64,000 bases of DNA from DATJPW01 sp963752855 (GCA_963752855.1 CAVVZX010000020.1:1-64000); one strand, 5' to 3'; positions 9,906-21,094 are shown, counted from the stretch's first letter. Program-made: numbers and translations. The notes: a model not told the origin generated them from the letters alone.

Positions 9906-11147
9906 CTATTTTCCTTCTTTCAATCGTTTCTCGTAGTTCGCCCGCACTTCGCGGAGTTCCTGATCAGTTCTGCAGATTTGTTCACCCTGAATCGATTGAA
10001 TATTCTTAAGAATTGCAAAGCCGTATTTCTGGCTGAACGTGGTTTCTCCCCAGACCACATCCTCCACAACCTGATGGTCTTCCTTGCGCAAGATTTTCCA
10101 GCCTTCGGGCGTCTCCCAAGCCAGCGGTTCTCGCTCGACCGCCTCAACAATTTTGTCCGCGTCTACCGATTTGGCTCGCTCTATGGCCGCTTTAAGAAAA
10201 TACACTCCGGCGTATGTTTCTTCCGCCATGTAATCCGGGTATTCCTTGAATTTTTCGAAATAGCTTTTCACAAATTTCCTGTTTGCATCCGATTCCGGGG
10301 TGGTGAAAAAATACCGACTGGCCATCAATATCCCTTCAGGCGTGTCCTTACCCAATGGAACAACGGTTTCGAGGGCGGCTCCCACAGGAAACGCGAACTT
10401 GACCTTTTCAAAAAGTTTGTGAGGCAGGGCTTGTCTTATGAATCTCACTGCGTCATCACCCCATAAGGGGCACCAGACCGCATCGGGTTTCATTTCAACG
10501 ACTTTCTGAATGAATGACGCATAATCCGGTTCCATAAGCTTGGGAAACACTTCTCCTATAAATTCGACATCGGGCTTAAGTTCTTTCAGTTTAGTTTTGA
10601 ACATCTCCCAGGAGGTGTGCCCATAGCTATAATCCGGACCCACGCACATCCATCGCTTGTACGGCATTGAAGCGACCACATAGGCCCCTGCCCTGGAATG
10701 CATCATGGCATTGCTAAGAATTCCGAATACGTAAGGGTGAAATAGAGGGCCTGTAAGTTCCGGGCCCGCCGCCTGCGTGACCACAAGTATCTTTTTGTGT
10801 TTTCGAGCGAAATCGGAGAACGCCGGAGCCAGACCGCTGGATGTCGGTCCCATCAGGAAATCTACCTTGTCTTCTTGTATGAACTTTTCGGCGTTTTTGG
10901 CCAAAACGTCCGGCTTTAGTTGAGTGTCCGCAAAGACAGCTTCGATCTTTCGCCCCATAATTCCGCCACCGGCGTTTATTTCTTCCGTAGCCATTTTAAT
11001 GGCGCGCTCTGCATTCTGCCCGTACCCCCCGAGCTTGCCGGACATTATGAATTGAACGCCAATTTTGATCGGCTTGTCCTGAGCCAAAATCGGAACAGCC
11101 GCACAAAACAAGCACACCACCGCCCAGACCAATACCCTTACTTTCAT
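9906..11147 (-). CDS. ABC transporter substrate-binding protein (type-I periplasmic binding fold), second copy
   Basis: An intact 413-residue exported binding protein. The ATG at 11147 is chosen because of the strong ribosome site aaggaggtttgca and the signal peptide that follows (VLVWAVVCLFCAAVPILA). Motifs include IKIGVQFIMSGKLGGYGQNA, RAIKMATEEINAGGGIMGRK and FLMGPTSSGLAPAFSDFARK. It is not close in sequence to the first binding protein. It has no permease genes of its own, so it may feed the same LivHMGF complex with a different ligand. It has its own sigma-54 promoter (11553-11569). Confidence 0.85.
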   Translation of the reverse strand: MKVRVLVWAVVCLFCAAVPILAQDKPIKIGVQFIMSGKLGGYGQNAERAIKMATEEINAGGGIMGRKIEAVFADTQLKPDVLAKNAEKFIQEDKVDFLMGPTSSGLAPAFSDFARKHKKILVVTQAAGPELTGPLFHPYVFGILSNAMMHSRAGAYVVASMPYKRWMCVGPDYSYGHTSWEMFKTKLKELKPDVEFIGEVFPKLMEPDYASFIQKVVEMKPDAVWCPLWGDDAVRFIRQALPHKLFEKVKFAFPVGAALETVVPLGKDTPEGILMASRYFFTTPESDANRKFVKSYFEKFKEYPDYMAEETYAGVYFLKAAIERAKSVDADKIVEAVEREPLAWETPEGWKILRKEDHQVVEDVVWGETTFSQKYGFAILKNIQSIQGEQICRTDQELREVRANYEKRLKEGK

Positions 11148-11552
11148 TGCAAACCTCCTTGGGATGTATTTCGCTCGTTGAACCCGCGTCAGCGGCATGA
11201 ACTACCACTCGTTGTTCCGGCCAACAACTAACTCGACTGTGATTAAGTCTCTTGGACTATTAAGGATTCTCAAAAGTAATCGCGAAAAGGAAGAGGATTT
11301 GGTGGCGACGGGCATCTTGTGTGGGACCGGCATCCTGCCGGTCATCCTTGGGCGACTAGCCAGTCGCCGCTACAGCCTGTCCTACCATTCTGCATTACCC
11401 TGTGATCCTATCCGTTTACGGGTACAAAACTTTTGAGAACTGCTATAATGACTGACACAGAAAGACCGACTCAGAATTATGACTTGCTGCATCCGTGATT
11501 TACGGGGCGTGAGCAATCCGCCCCTGGCCAAGACGGGGCCGTCATGGCAATT

Positions 11553-11569
11553 GGCATTATTTGTGCCAA
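11553..11569 (-). promoter_or_regulatory. Sigma-54 (-24/-12) promoter of the second binding-protein gene
   Basis: The minus-strand reading is TTGGCACAAATAATGCC, with GG-N10-GC spacing and a consensus -24 half. It matches the liv promoter at 13-14 of 17 positions. Predicted start is near 11541. Confidence 0.75.
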
Positions 11570-11663
11570 GATCCGGCGCCATCAAGCGATTTCGTTGCGA
11601 GGTTGAAATCCTTGAAAAAAGTAGGCAGGCATGAACGAAAGAGACAGGCCCCTGACGTTTCCG

Positions 11664-11700
11664 GTGGAAAAGCTTTTTCCACTGCCGGAACAAAATTTAC
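11664..11700. promoter_or_regulatory. Palindromic upstream activator box, copy 1
   Basis: gtggaaaagctttttccac is an almost perfect 19-bp inverted repeat, followed by tgccggaacaaaattta. It is 95 bp upstream of the -24 element and lies just beyond the 3' end of the NtrC-type regulator gene. It is the probable binding site for that regulator. Confidence 0.65.
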
Positions 11701-11729
11701 CTTTCACATGCCTTTTCCTCGCGTTCGAC

Positions 11730-13076
11730 TCAAAAACCATATCTCTTAAGGCGCTGTCGCAGCGTAGGCCTGGAAATTCCCAGCGCCCTCGCTGCTGCGG
11801 ACAGGTTTCCACTTGTTTGCTCCATAATCTTGAGAATGTGTTCCTTCTCTATCGCATCCAGGGTACGCAAATCAGACACCTCATGCGCTTCCGCCTGATG
11901 ACCGGCAAAAGCAGCCTCCACCGTGTCTCTGAGTAGGATTGCGCCTCCGGACTGCAGGACTGCGCGGGTCAACAAGTTTTTCAGTTCCCTGACATTGCCG
12001 GGCCAGGAATGATCTTTGAGCCTTTCCATGGCCTTCTTTTCTACCCGACTGACCTTTGTGCGCAACTCGCAATTGATTCTAGCGATGAAGAACTTGACCA
12101 ACTCCGGCAGGTCGTCGATGCGTTCACGTAGAGGGGGGACATGGAGTGTGATGACCTTGAGCCGAAAGAGTAGGTCGTGCCGAAAGCGCCCCTGGCGCGC
12201 CATTTCATCCAGGCTCCTGTTGGTCGCGGCTATGACGCGAGCCTCGGATCGGTGAGACTGCGTCGCTCCGACCCGTGTGAATTCACGGCATTCAAGAAAA
12301 CGCAACAGTTTCGACTGCAGCGGGAGCGGTAGGTCACCGACCTCGTCGAGGAATATGGTCCCCTCTCCGGCCAGCTCCAACCTGCCTTTCTTAGCTTCAA
12401 TCGCTCCGGTAAAAGCTCCACGCTCATGACCAAAAAGTTCCGACTCCAGCAAAGTCTCCACTAAGGTGGTGCAATCGACAGTCACAAACGGCTGTTCGCT
12501 CTCCGAGGAGGACTCGTGTATTGCCCTTGCGATCAGCTCTTTGCCGGTCCCGGTCTCTCCCTCGATCAAGACCGTAGCACGGTTGCGCGACAGCAGCCCT
12601 ATGGTTTTGAACACACTTCTCATCGCAGGCGTTCGACCCACAATTCGCCGGCGCAGCAATTCTTCGCCGTTCTCATCCTCCAGCGGCGGTGTGCGCAGCG
12701 AAGCCTCGGCTATCTGCAAGCTGCGCTGAACAGCATGGTCCAACTCGTCAACATCGAGAGGCTTGTGAATGTAGTCGTAGGCCCCGTTTCGCATTGCCTC
12801 GATAGTGGTTTCCATATCGTGGAACGCTGTGATCATTATCACTTTCACGTCGGAATTGCTTCCCGTAATCTGTTTGAGCACCTCCAATCCGGAAGTGTCG
12901 GGTAATCTGATGTCCAGAATGATCACCTGGGGTTGGTATTTGAGCCAAGCCTCAATACCCTCGGCCCCGGTCCCCGCTGTGTGGACCGACAAGCCTTTCT
13001 CCTTTAGGAACATCTCGACGGACTCCCTTATGGAAGCCTCATCGTCTATGACCATGACTTTGATCTGCGGATTCAT
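11730..13076 (-). CDS. Sigma-54-dependent response regulator (NtrC family)
   Basis: This intact 448-residue protein has three domains. The REC domain (1-120) carries the phospho-accepting Asp in VIILDIRLPD, Thr in MITAFHD and Lys in YDYIHKPLD. The AAA+ domain (about 145-375) has Walker A GETGTGKELIARAIHE and the sigma-54 contact loop GAFTGA, plus GTIFLDEVGDLPL. The Fis-type HTH is at the end (GNLSAAARALGISRPTLRQR). The GAFTGA loop shows that it activates sigma-54 promoters. Its start lies inside the upstream kinase gene (38-bp overlap), so the two form a two-component pair. The flanking sigma-54 promoters and palindromes suggest it drives the liv genes. Confidence 0.92.
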   Translation of the reverse strand: MNPQIKVMVIDDEASIRESVEMFLKEKGLSVHTAGTGAEGIEAWLKYQPQVIILDIRLPDTSGLEVLKQITGSNSDVKVIMITAFHDMETTIEAMRNGAYDYIHKPLDVDELDHAVQRSLQIAEASLRTPPLEDENGEELLRRRIVGRTPAMRSVFKTIGLLSRNRATVLIEGETGTGKELIARAIHESSSESEQPFVTVDCTTLVETLLESELFGHERGAFTGAIEAKKGRLELAGEGTIFLDEVGDLPLPLQSKLLRFLECREFTRVGATQSHRSEARVIAATNRSLDEMARQGRFRHDLLFRLKVITLHVPPLRERIDDLPELVKFFIARINCELRTKVSRVEKKAMERLKDHSWPGNVRELKNLLTRAVLQSGGAILLRDTVEAAFAGHQAEAHEVSDLRTLDAIEKEHILKIMEQTSGNLSAAARALGISRPTLRQRLKRYGF

Positions 13077-14670
13077 TCCAGGGAAACCTTATCACGAATG
13101 TTGCTCCCCTCCCTTTACGGCTACGCACATCCACCCGTCCTGAATGGGCGTCCACGATACGTTTAACGTTGGATAGGCCCAGCCCTGTCCCCTGTGCTTT
13201 GCTGGTGTAGAAAGGGGTGAAAAGGTGAGGAAGCAGTTCCGAATCAATTCCCGAGCCGGTGTCCCGAACTCCCAGTTCCAAGAAGCGGCCGTCCTTAGCC
13301 AACGTCGCCTTGGTCCAAAGTGTAATCACCCCGCCCGTGGAAGTCGCCTCAATGGCATTAAGCAGCAGGTTGATCAGCGCCTGCTCCACCCTTCCGCCGT
13401 CCAACCGGCAGAGCGGCAACTTGCGGGGGTACCGCTGAACAATCTGCAGTCCTTTCTCTCCTGCCTTCGGCTCCACCAAATCGGCGCAGCCGCGGGCCAG
13501 CTCAGAGAGGTCCACCGGCTGGAGTCTGATATTCAGAGGCCGGGCAGTGTCCAGGAGCTGACGCAGAATGCCCTCCAATCGAGAAACCTCATGCACAGTT
13601 ATCTCCATCCGTCTCCGGTCAAAACCGTCCAGCTCAAGCTTTCTGCTCAGAATCTGCAAGTTCAGCATGATGGAAGACAAAGGATTTCTAATTTCGTGAG
13701 AGAGAGAGGTGGTGAGGCGCCCAACATAAGCCATCCTCTCATGCTCCCTAACCTTTGACTCCATAGCTACCCGTTCACTTATGTCCCTACAGATGCCTAA
13801 GATAACCGGCCCTTGGCCGAGATCTACAACCCTGGCCTTGATCTCGGTCGCCGCCTTATCGCGCGGACAGCCGAGGCGAATATATTCGAGCGGCCCGTTC
13901 ATGGGACGATTCGCCAGAGTATCCTGATATCGATGGAGCACGCGCTCACGACACTCAGCGGCCACGAACCGCAGAAACGGCCGGCCTTGCACTTCTTCCA
14001 GAGTCGTCCCATGCATGCGGGAAAAAGCTTCATTCGCGAAAATGATCAGTTCATCCTGAATCACGAAGAAACCGTCGTTGATTTCCTCCACCAGTGTCTT
14101 GTAGCGCCGTTCGCTCGCAGCCAGCTGTTCTGTCCGTAGGGTTATCATTCTCTCCAGGCCCTCGGCGTGCTGGCGAATGGAACGCTCGTGCATGCTTTGA
14201 AAGTGGTCTGAAAACTTGTGAATGGTGAACGATAAACAGGCGTTCAAAGGTTCTATAAATTGAGCCAACACGTCCACGCGCTCCTCGACCTGCAACCGGC
14301 GAACCACGATAAGTCTGAACAACTCGAAGGCTCTTTGCACGTCTGAAAGCGCAAACCCCGCTTCCAGGCGCTTCTGAGTGATGAAGTCAATAAAACGCTC
14401 CATTCTGTCCATCTTGCGGAACGCCAGGACCTCCCAGTTAGCTTCAAATGCTTCCGTAACGGTCTCAAACAGCTCCTCTCGGGGACGTCGCTCATAAGAA
14501 GGAGAGAGCCCCGAAAGGCTGTCCACCCACTCTTCAATAATTTGCTCCCGATATTCGTTGAGCCACTGGAGCATCGTCCGAGACTCCGGATGGAACGGTT
14601 TGAACGAATTCAGCGAGCGTTCTGAGTCAAATCTCGAAGACGGAACATGCCCAGCCGTACCGGACCACAT
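13039..14670 (-). CDS. Cytoplasmic PAS histidine kinase with an RsbRD-like helical N-terminus
   Basis: A 543-residue kinase without transmembrane segments. Residues about 33-165 are all-helical (EQIIEEWVDSLSGLSPSYER, then EAGFALSDVQRAFELFRLIV) and resemble the RsbRD/globin-like sensor domain. A PAS domain follows (FFVIQDELIIFANEAFSRMH). The HisKA H-box is RLTTSLSHEIRNPLSSIMLN. The ATPase has N-box LLLNAIEA, G1 RDTGSGID and G2 GTGLGLSN. The start at 14670 is favoured by ttttggaggccagtt upstream; ATG 14574 has a poorer site. It overlaps and precedes the NtrC-type regulator and is its likely partner. The signal would be cytoplasmic, so it may sense an imported metabolite. Confidence 0.88.
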   Translation of the reverse strand: MWSGTAGHVPSSRFDSERSLNSFKPFHPESRTMLQWLNEYREQIIEEWVDSLSGLSPSYERRPREELFETVTEAFEANWEVLAFRKMDRMERFIDFITQKRLEAGFALSDVQRAFELFRLIVVRRLQVEERVDVLAQFIEPLNACLSFTIHKFSDHFQSMHERSIRQHAEGLERMITLRTEQLAASERRYKTLVEEINDGFFVIQDELIIFANEAFSRMHGTTLEEVQGRPFLRFVAAECRERVLHRYQDTLANRPMNGPLEYIRLGCPRDKAATEIKARVVDLGQGPVILGICRDISERVAMESKVREHERMAYVGRLTTSLSHEIRNPLSSIMLNLQILSRKLELDGFDRRRMEITVHEVSRLEGILRQLLDTARPLNIRLQPVDLSELARGCADLVEPKAGEKGLQIVQRYPRKLPLCRLDGGRVEQALINLLLNAIEATSTGGVITLWTKATLAKDGRFLELGVRDTGSGIDSELLPHLFTPFYTSKAQGTGLGLSNVKRIVDAHSGRVDVRSRKGRGATFVIRFPWNESADQSHGHRR

Positions 14671-15582
14671 AACTGGCCTCCAAAATGGGTAAGAGAGGCG
14701 TCGAACCTCTCACTCACCAATAGGCGTAGTTATTAGAAACTGATTCCCGCCCTTCCAGCAGGTAGCAGCAGCGATGCGCAAATAATTTCCAGGATCGTTT
14801 CGTCTATCAAGTGACCGAACGGGCAATCTTTTTTGCCGTTGCGGGTTTTCACAAAAGTCGCACTAATTGGCAAGTCCTTTCGACCAGGCATGAAAAAAAG
14901 TCGGAAGCATTGATGCAGCAATCCTGAGTATAGAAATCGAAGTCAGTCCTGTCAAACGAATTTGCATTGGCCCTGTAACTACTTAGTTACGAGCGGGAAA
15001 GCGTACGGGCCTTCCATGTCATTGCGAGCGCCGCGAAGCGATCTCCAGCCTCGGGGATTGCCGGTGGGACGGGCATCTTGCCCGTCATTTCCGAATAGAC
15101 AGGCTGGAAGCCTGTCCCACCATTCACTCCCCGCAATGACAAACCCACGGCCCACGTAATTAGATGGGTAACACGGCTCGCAATCATCGGGCCGGTGTAG
15201 AGCCTATGGGGATCATGCATGCGAGCCAAAATGGCTCGGGCTAATTAGCTGTGATGAAAGGTGTCTTTCTCTTGCTTAGCACTCAAATGAGCCATTTCGG
15301 CGCATTGCTTGTGCTAATATCGGACACGTTTTCAATTTTTCCGCCACGCGTTCTGACATGCGTCAAATTGCAATCTCCCGAAATGTTTATTTTTTGTGAC
15401 TTGTTCGTGGCAAGGCGTAGGAACTGGCACAGAACTTGATAGAGTGATTGAAAAATCGGCCCAAGTGACCCGTGCGCAAATCACGACCGATCTCCAATGA
15501 GGCCTGACCATTCTACAGTGAACGTCAACTTGGTCGGCGGGGACTTCCGACAAAGGCGACCGAACAGGAACAGCAGCAAGAA
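14671..15582. other. Gene-poor gap holding a MITE-like repeat
   Basis: About 900 bp between the divergently oriented kinase genes. It contains the MITE-like element at 15018-15140. I see no supported gene in the rest; the longest minus-strand frame (14733-14921) lacks a ribosome site. Confidence 0.5.
15018..15140. repeat. MITE-like dispersed repeat, copy 1
   Basis: A 123-bp element bounded by inverted ends gtcattgcgag / ccgcaatgac. Inside are two hairpins, gacgggcatcttgcccgtc and gacaggctggaagcctgtc, flanked by ggtggg/cccacc. The copy at 43389-43513 is the same element in the opposite orientation. No coding capacity. Partial copies lie near 11308, 18523 and 33475. Confidence 0.8.
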
Positions 15583-18557
15583 ATGCCTGTCGAGCCTACA
15601 AAGATATTATTGATCGAGGACAATCCCGTAGACGAAGCTCCACATTCGGGATATGCTTTCCGGTGACGAGATGTTTTCGGCCCGGTTGGAATGTGTGGAC
15701 TGTCTTGCCTCGGCGTCTGATTTGTTGCAGGGCGATCATGACTTTGATTTAATCCTGTTGGATCTGGCCCTTCCGGACAGTTACGGCTTGGACACATTTC
15801 GCAAGATACATGTCCAGGCTCCGGATATTCCTGTAATCATTCTAACTGGTCCCGACAACGGCGAGGAAGCGACTGAGGCGGTTCACGAAGGCGCAGAGGA
15901 CTATCTGGCCAAAGGAGACCTCAGCTCGGGCTTGCTGGTACGATCTATGCGCCACGCGGTCGAGAGGCATCGAGCCCGGAAAACCCTTCAGCAAAGCAAT
16001 GAGTCTCTTCGCCGGGCCAACCGCGCTCTCACTGTTCTGAGCCGATGCAACGGTGTGTTGACGCGCGCCAAAGATGAAGCGGAACTTCTCGGAGAAACTT
16101 GCAGAATCCTGGTGGAAATTGGGGGCTACGCCCTCGCGTGGGTAGGGTTCGCTGAATCCGATGACGACAAAACGGTCCGTGTTGTCGCCAAGTGGGGGCA
16201 TGACAAAGGCCATATCGAAAGAATCCGGATCAGTTGGGCAGACGACGAGTATGGCCGTGGCCCGGCTGGGACCGCTATCCGTTCCAAATTGCCTCACATT
16301 TCGCGCTTCATAGCCACGGACCCGGGTTTCGAGCCCTGGAGAAGCTCAGCGCTTGAACTTGGCTATCGTTCGTCGGCAGCCTTTCCACTGGTAGCCGAGG
16401 ACAACTGCTTTGGCGCTTTGTGTATCGCTTCCGCGGGACCCGATGCATTTGACAATGATGAGGCGAAGCTCTTGACCGAGTTAGCAGGTGATTTGTCGTA
16501 TGGAATAATGAACGTCAGAAGCATGGCGGAACGCAGGAAGATCGAAGAAGACCTGCGGCAAAGTGAACGATTTCTTACAAACGTTCTGGCAAGCATACAA
16601 GACGGAATCAGCTATTCTGGATACTGAATTCAATATAGTCCGTGTCAACCCGGCCTGGAAGCGATAATGGCGACGCGATGCCTGTCGTCGGCAAGAAATG
16701 TTTTGAGGCGTACCACGGTCTGAAGCGCCCATGCCGCAACATGTCCTGCGCAGGAAACTTTGAAGACAGGTGAGCGGGCCAGTGCGGTCGTGTCGGTTAC
16801 CGCGCCGGAAGCGGAGAGAGCACACGAATGGATCGAGATCAATACTTTTCCTCTGGTGGACGGGGCAACAGGAAAGATTGAAGGAGTTGTCGAACACGGC
16901 CGGGACATCACCGAACGCGAGACGTGTGGAGGAAGCGCTTCGTGACAGCGAAGAGCGTTATCGTACGTTTTTCGACCAGTCCAAAGACGGCGTTTATATA
17001 ACAACGCGAGACGGGAGACTTCTGGAAGCAAACCAGGCTTATCTGGATCTTTTTGGTTTTACGAAAGAAGAGGATGCGGGACCTGGACATCTTACAAATA
17101 TACCCTGAACCGGCCGCGGAAAATCGACAAAGATTCCGGGAAGCTATTGAGAAAAACGGCTCCGTGAAAGATTATGAGATCAAGCTTAAGACCAAGGAAG
17201 GCCGGCTGATCGACTGCCTGTCAACCTCAACATTAAAACGTGAGCCGGATGGTACAATTCTCGGTTATCAAGGTATCGTCAGGGACATTACGGAATACAA
17301 GCAGCTCCAAAATGAGCTTATTCAGGCCCAGAAAATGGAAGGGATAGGCGCCTTGGCCGGAGGTCTTTCCCATGATTTCAATAACATTCTAACCATTGTT
17401 CATGGATATGCCGAATTGCTCATTATGGACCACGATGATGGAGACCCTCGCTTAAATGACCTTTATAAGATAGTCGAAGCAGCAAAAACAGGTTCGGAAC
17501 TTGTTCGTAGCCTCCTCGCTTTCAGCAGAAAATCCGAAATCCAACAACAGCCTATGAATCTTAACAAGCAGGTCGAACAAATCAGACATCTGTTGAGTAG
17601 AAACCATTCCCAAGATGATTAACATTGAGACTGTGTTGTCAGCCGAACCGGCTACTGTAAACGCGGACCCCGGCCAAGTGGGACAGGTATTGATGAATCT
17701 GGCTATCAATGCCAAAGACGCCATGCCTGACGGCGGGACCCTGATCATGGAAACCCGAAATATCTCCGTCGATGATGAATATTGCAGAACGCATTTAGGA
17801 CTAAAACCCGGCGCTTATGTTTTGCTCAAGGTTTCGGACACCGGCTGCGGAATGGATAAAGAGACCTTGGCGCGACATCTTTGAGCCTTTTTTTACGACA
17901 AAAGAGGTAGGCGTCGGAGCCGGTCTCGGTTTGGCCATGGTTTACGGCATTGTCAAGCAACATGGCGGAGAAATCGTGTGCTCGAGTGAGCTTGGCCGCG
18001 GAACGACCTTTAGCGTCTACCTGCCGGCGCTCGAACAAGATGAACCGGGAGCTGAAGCTGCTGCTGTGAAGGAATTGCCGACCGGTGGCAGCGAGACAAT
18101 CCTGCTGGTGGATGATGAAGAGTCCATAAGGAGCCTGGGGATCAAGATGCTTAATCGAGCAGGGTACACAGTGCTGACAGCGCCCGACGGCCGAGCCGCC
18201 CTGGAGAAATATGAGCAGCGAAGCGCAGACATCTCCCTGGTGATTCTCGATCTCATGATGCCCGAAATGGACGGAAAGCAATGCCTTGAAAAACTTCTAG
18301 AAATGGACCCGAAAGCAAAGGTCATTATTTCCACTGGATATTCGATGGACGACCAGACGAAGGAAGTAGCTGAAAGCGGCGCACGGGGATTCGTCCGGAA
18401 GCCTTTTCAGGTTACGCACATGCTCAATGCGGTGCGCGAAGTTTTGGACGAAAATCGGAGCGACGTAATTTCACAGCAGAGATTAGCGGAAACGCGGACC
18501 ATGCCATTGCCGGCAGTGAACGATGGGACAGGCGTCCCGCCTGCCTATCAGGGATGA
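15583..18557 (+). CDS. Hybrid histidine kinase (REC-GAF-PAS-PAS-HisKA-HATPase-REC), many frameshifts
   Basis: Joined frames give about 990 residues. An N-terminal REC begins at KILLIEDNPVDEA, with DLILLDLALPDSYG carrying the Asp. Next come a GAF domain (ALAWVGFAESDDDKTVRVVA) and two PAS/PAC units (WIEINTFPLVDG; FFDQSKDGVYITTRDGRLLE). The H-box is GGLSHDFNNILTIVHGYAEL, the ATPase has LAINAKDAMPDGGT and VSDTGCGMDKETL, and the C-terminal REC has VILDLMMPEMDG. The frame changes near 15640, 16615, 16680, 16750, 16925, 17075, 17610 and 17875; a few of these could be real decay. The last dozen residues (NDGTGVPPAYQG) are encoded by a dispersed-repeat fragment. No target operon is evident. The start ATG has only a weak ribosome site. 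Confidence 0.75.
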
Positions 18558-18560
18558 CCT
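18523..18560. repeat. Fragment of the MITE-like repeat overlapping a gene end
   Basis: gatgggacaggcgtcccgcctgcctatcaggg corresponds to the ggtgggacaggcttccagcctgtc arm of the 43.4-kb element. It overlaps the 3' end of the hybrid kinase gene and supplies its last codons and stop. Confidence 0.5.
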
Positions 18561-19360
18561 TCAAGATGCCGATCCCCCCAGTAATTCCCCTTTGCTGAAA
18601 GGTAGGAGATTGCCTTCGCTGCGCGGTAATGGCAGCCCTGCCCTCGCATAAGTGAATGATACAAGGACTTGATCTCCGCGCTCTCCACGGTAGTGTCTCA
18701 TTGAGCGACCGGGCCGTTTTGCACAATCAATCTCTTGTCCATGAGCTTTCGGATGGCCTTTCTTATGGTCGCGGAAGACAAGATTAGAGATTGTAGGAAG
18801 ACCAAGTCTCCATACAATCCGAGTAATATTGACGAACATCCCAAGATCCCGAAACAGACTACGGGTCGGAAGGGTGATACGGCAAGGGCCAGGAAACCAA
18901 AGAGCGTAACAACGGACCATGACGAAATCTGCTTGGCGGTAAGGCGATAGGCTTGGCGCACGCACTGCTCCATGCCTTGTTCGGGATTCAATTCGATCTC
19001 TCGCTTCAATTGCGTCAAATAGTGGATTGTATTATCCACCGCAAGGCCAATAGCCACGGTGGCGGCAAAAACCGTTATGCTGTCCAAAGAAATGCCAAAC
19101 CAGCCCATTATCCCGAAAACCGCCGCCACAGGCGGAATGTTAGGGATCAAACTTATTAACCCAACCAAGACCGATCCCATCTGTAAAATCATCACTACGG
19201 AAATTATGATTGCCGCTAGAAACATGGATCGAATCTGATCGTCAATTAAATCTGCCGCCTGATCCGCAACCACTGCCAGATCGCCCGTCACGGAGGTCCG
19301 AGCCGTGCCGTTCATGACCGAATCTGCTGTGGACCGTATGCTCCCGATTGTCTGACCGAT

Positions 19361-20380
<1,020 letters not shown>

Positions 20381-20383
20381 GAA

Positions 20384-21094
20384 CGGCACGGTGGCCGAAT
20401 TCTTGATCCGCACCGATATATGTAGCTGATCATAGTCGGAGCTTATATATCTTCTGGTAAGCCGATTACCATCGGAACTCAATGAAGTTAAAACTAGCAG
20501 CTGCGGAATAAGGTCCGGTTTGGTGAAAAGCTCTTCTGCATCACTAGACTTATGCCCGACAAGATTTTTCAAGTATCCCAGCAACGGCAAGAATGAATCT
20601 ACGGATACTACTTCGGGTATTTCTTTTAGTCGTTGCTCCAGTTCCGAGACTTGTTTCCACACGGAAGCTTTCTTGAAGGCATTGTCATCCGCTTGAACCA
20701 CAAGTTCCACGGAATTTACCGAGGTGAGGTTTTTCTCAACAAATTGGAGGTCTTTGACCTCAGGCGTAGTCTCGGTCAACATGCGCAAGATTTGAGTATC
20801 GCTGCGAATCAGCGGGGCGCCTGCAAACAGAACAACCGTAATGGTAAGACCCACAGCGACAAAAACCCGAGGATGCGAAAAAATCGCGTTTTCTATTCTT
20901 TTCAGGATATTATCGAGCCAATCTATGATTAAGCCCGACTCTTCAGGGGCATCCAGAGATTTCATCCAGGAGAAGAACGCGGGAGTCAGAATCATGGCCA
21001 AGACGATATGAAACCATCACCCCGAATGACATTATGAAGCCAAGCTGCCTCACCATCGGGATGGAGCTAACCATCAGTGTGCCAAAGCCGATGG
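20384..21094. repeat. Direct repeat within the RND gene, right copy
   Basis: Partner of 19361-20070, about 97.5% identical, same orientation. This copy is continuous with the N-terminal half of the RND gene, whereas the left copy is continuous with the C-terminal half. Confidence 0.85.

Larger units (their letters stand above)
11148..11729. other. Regulatory gap upstream of the second binding-protein gene
   Basis: This 580-bp stretch has no convincing gene. From right to left it holds the palindromic box (11664-11700), the sigma-54 promoter (11553-11569) and a degenerate fragment of the MITE-like repeat (about 11308-11392: gacgggcatctt, then ccggcatcctgccggtcatc, then acagcctgtcctaccattc). 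The repeat fragment lies inside the predicted transcript leader of about 390 nt. Confidence 0.55.

Noticed and set aside
14821..14880. A third sigma-54-like site upstream of the kinase gene
   Set aside because: Candidate GG and GC pairs there are spaced 11 or more bases apart or lack GC, so they fail the strict 10-base spacing.
14733..14921. A 62-codon minus-strand frame upstream of the PAS kinase (contains CPFGHLIDETILEII)
   Set aside because: No ribosome site before either ATG and no recognised family; could be a relic but cannot be supported.
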